DNA of 64,000 bases from Utricularia gibba (taxonomy: Eukaryota > Streptophyta > Magnoliopsida > Lamiales > Lentibulariaceae). Every line of letters begins with the position of its first letter. The stretch's first letter is position 1. The stretch is taken from the NCBI GenBank assembly GCA_002189035.1, contig NEEC01000031.1, positions 1 to 64,000 of the forward strand, given 5' to 3'. Position numbers and translations under genes: made by a program. Under the pieces are notes generated by a model. The model saw nothing but the letters and a program-made list of their open reading frames with translations, was not told the origin of the DNA and ran no database searches. Below, one piece after another: positions 61,199 through 64,000 of this stretch.

Positions 61199-62984
61199 AT
61201 GAACACAACAATGAGGGCACTGTCAGTGTTGTTGTGCTGCTGTTTACTGTTCATATCGCCGCCGTCATGCGCCGGCGCCACCGCTGACCGGAATCTAGAA
61301 GTTGAGCAGTTCCTGGCTAGCCTTAACAAGCCCTTTGTCAAGTCCATCAGTGTATCATTTTCTTGCTTTTTACATATAGATATAGATGCGTACTGCTTTC
61401 CTTAGTTTTTTTTTATTGAATTTTTAATTTTATATGTATGCTTGTGATGAAAACATGAAGGTTCCAGATGGAGATATCATCGACTGCGTTCATGTTCTCC
61501 AACAGCCAGCTTTTGATCACCCCCTTCTTCGAAATCATGTCATTCAGGTACCCTTCTTTTATCCGTTTGATTTACTGTTGGACAGGAGAAAAAGTTGTGT
61601 AAAAAAACTCATTACTCTTGGATGAAATGTTGCAGATGAGTCCTACAAGTTATCCCAATGGAATGAATGAAAGCTCAGTGGAAGGAGAGATAGCTCAGGA
61701 ATGGGAAAAGTATGGAACCTGCCCCACAGGAACAGTTCCAATACTACGAACATCTAGAGAAGATGTACTCAGGGCAGGTTCCACAGAGGCCTACGGCAAG
61801 AAACCTCCCAACTCCAGCATCCCGGACGCAGCTCGTCTGAATGCCGTCAGCTCGACTTACGAGGTACTAGCAAATTCACATTTTCCCGTTTTGCAGAAAG
61901 TGCATTACTAGTTACAAATACTAAGGCTGGTGAGATTGATTTTCCAGTATGCAATGGCATTTTCTAGAGACGGCTCCTACCGAGGAGCAAATGCGGAGAT
62001 CAATGTATGGAACCCTCATGTTCAAGGGCAAGAAGAATACAGTTCGGGTCAGTTGTGGCTTATTGCGCGCAGCGATGAAGACGATGTGGAAGCCATCGAG
62101 GCCGGAATGCATGTAACTTTCCTGTACTTTGATCCCTTCTGAAAGCTTGCGAGCACCTGAACCCGTCGGTAAAACTGCAGGTGCATCCCAAACTCTATGG
62201 AGATGACCGAACGAGACTCTTCATCCACTGGACTGTAAGCATAGTTGCCATGGATTAAACATTCATGTTTTTGTTTTTACAAGAAAAGGGGTGGCTGTTT
62301 TCTCATCGTATACTTCTCTCAGACACGATCTTTGAATGGGCAGGTCGATCCTCTTCAAAGAACAGGGTGTTATAACTTGAAATGCTCAGGATTTGTTCAA
62401 ATCAATTCAAAAGTCGCATTAGGGGGTCAACTGCATCCAGTTTCCACATACGATGGTGCACAGTATTTCTTCAGCTTGAACATATGGAGGGTTTGTCGGC
62501 TTTTCGTGTTCCTTTTCTCCTATACTGCTCATCAAGACATCATATCATTTGAATGGAAATACGAGAACGAGAATGAAGTTATGGAATGGTTGTGTAACAG
62601 GATGCGCGTACCAGAAACTGGTGGCTGAAATTCCAAAACTACGTGGTTGGATACTGGCCGGCGACTCTGTTCGACAAGTTCCCGACGGAGGCTACGAGTG
62701 TGGAGTGGGGCGGTGAAGTTCTGGCGTCGGGCACCGGAGATGAACAGCACACCACCACTCAGATGGGAAGCGGCCACTTTCCGACAGAAGGCCACAGCAG
62801 AGCAGCCTACATCAGAAAACTAGAGATCGTGGATAAGTCAGACAAGGTCCAGCCGTACAAGTACCAGGATTTGGATCTCCGAACGTATGACAATCTTTGC
62901 TATGACGTGAAGTCTGGTTACAGCAACACCTTTCAGAACCATATCTACTTCGGAGGCCCCGGGAGAAATCCCAAATCCCCCTAG
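61199..62984 (+). CDS. neprosin-type peptidase, array copy 3
   Basis: Seven exons, all introns phase 0: 61199-61351, 61461-61547, 61636-61863, 61948-62112, 62181-62234, 62344-62490 and 62601-62984; 405 aa, intact. The signal peptide is [19 protein letters not shown] after a four-residue extension. Propeptide: [20 protein letters not shown] and [20 protein letters not shown]. Neprosin domain: [92 protein letters not shown] and [13 protein letters not shown]. The putative catalytic pair is Glu207 and Glu317, 110 apart. The exon plan is the same as copy 2, so the copies arose by tandem duplication. Confidence 0.93.
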
Positions 62985-63588
62985 GGCTGACGTCATCATG
63001 ATAGTGATCAAATCGGCTTTCCAGTTTTTTTTTTTTTTTGAAAATTAATGCAGAATTCAAGGTTCAAATCTCAAAAGCGATTTATTTAAATAAAAAAGGA
63101 AAAATGTTACACAACCATAGGAAAAAAAAAATTGTAGTATAACAAGTAAATTTTTAAGGAAAATATCCATATTTATGATAGATTATAGATTTAGGATTGA
63201 TGTATAGAAAAATGGCATTACATACGACATTCATTAGAATATATATATATATATATATATATATGCATCTGATTGTCAATGTAATTACATAAGATTTTTT
63301 CAAATATCATTTCAAACTCTACGTAAATAACTTGTGTTTTTTAACGTGGAAAAATAACCCGAATTCGTTATTCCTATAGCTCAAATTCATTTGATTCATT
63401 TAGAATCAATTTTCTAGGTTAAGATCCAGGTCAGCAAAAACCCTAGTCAAAGCTTAATTTAGCAAGAAAAATCTTATTGGTTTCAGTGTGGATTCAAAAT
63501 GGGGGATCAACATTAAATGAATTTAGGGCAGTCTCTTCAATAAATAAGTACAGTGGCTAACCAGGCCTAGCAACGAACAGAAGAACAA
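62985..63588. other. intergenic region between neprosin copies 3 and 4
   Basis: AT-rich. It holds the AT microsatellite and, near 63536-63548, a CAATAAATAAG sequence placed like the TATA box of copy 3. Confidence 0.55.
63239..63264. repeat. (AT)13 microsatellite
   Basis: Thirteen AT units in a row upstream of neprosin copy 4. Confidence 0.95.
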
Positions 63589-64000
63589 ATGAGAAGGCCG
63601 GCCTGGACGTCGTTTTGCTGCTGTTTTTTGTTCATAGCGACGGTGCTGCACGGCGGCGCCACCGCGGATCGGAATCCTGAAGTAGAAGAGCTCTTGGCCC
63701 GCCTGAACAAGCCTCATGTCAAGTCCATCAATGTATCGTCATAATTCAATTTAATTACCAGCAACAAATTCCAAAAAATAATAATAATGCAGAATAATTG
63801 GTTGATTTTTCACTTGAAGGAAGCGATTGGAACATGATTTTTGTATTGAAATCTGTAGGTTTCCAATGGAGATATCATCGATTGTGTGCCCATACTTCAA
63901 CAACTGCTTTCGATCATCCGTTGCTTAGAAACCACACCATTCAGGTATGCTTCTTCGGAAAACCGGATTGGATTCATTTTGTTTTTCCACGAAATTTCTT
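63589..64000 (+). CDS. neprosin-type protein, array copy 4, 5' part, frameshifted
   Basis: Only exons 63589-63732 and 63859-63944 are inside the window. Exon 1 codes the signal peptide MRRPAWTSFCCCFLFIATVL and the propeptide segment DRNPEVEELLARLNKPHVKS. The phase 0 intron matches the other copies. Exon 2 starts VSNGDIIDCVPILQQ, so the usual PDGD is SNGD here. It then loses frame at 63904: one more C gives [14 protein letters not shown] as in the paralogues. The peptidase domain lies beyond the window. Confidence 0.85.

Overview
This is nuclear DNA from a flowering plant, most likely a eudicot. The genes carry many short introns with GT-AG borders, the spacers are AT-rich, and the families are plant-specific (GRAS, RKD, PUP, cyclin-U, ATL RING-H2, DUF1005, DUF4408/DUF761, chloroplast Cpn10, neprosin). 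I cannot name the species. There are no bacterial operons, CRISPR arrays, rRNAs or tRNAs that I can support. All multi-exon models below were built by hand from splice borders, reading phase and family resemblance.

Layout. 1-20 kb: 3' part of a HAM/SCL6-type GRAS gene, VAP27 (-), cyclin-U2 (-), a small PHD-like zinc protein (+), a mitochondrial 3-hydroxyisobutyryl-CoA hydrolase-like gene (+, 14 exons), a DUF4408/DUF761 protein (+) and a DUF740-like protein (+). 20-30 kb: a solo LTR with a 5-bp target duplication, a purine permease (-), RABH1/Rab6 (-) head-to-head with mitochondrial acyl carrier protein (+), a PMEI-domain protein (-), an unidentified small gene (+) and chloroplast Cpn10 (-). 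30-45 kb: ATL RING-H2 ligase (-), a P-class PPR protein (-), an ELMO-domain protein (-), a UBC8-type E2 (-) and an RWD-RING E3 of RNF25 type (-). 45-56 kb: RGG RNA-binding protein (+), RKD transcription factor (+), DUF1005 protein (-), glycine-rich protein A3 (-) and a damaged SWIB/MDM2 gene (-). 56-64 kb: a head-to-tail array of four neprosin-type genes (+), the last cut by the window edge.

Most genes are unrelated housekeeping or regulatory neighbours. The neprosin array is the one real cluster: its copies share seven phase-0 coding exons. Copy 1 is the odd one. It carries Gln where the others have the putative first catalytic Glu, and an extra 500-bp intron of transposon-like sequence.

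A second theme is data quality. At least twelve otherwise intact genes are broken by single-base length changes, mostly one base lost from a C/G run. Two of these fall in the nearly invariant E2 gene. The simplest reading is homopolymer error in the assembly rather than mass pseudogenisation, so frameshifted genes are annotated as genes with the break described.
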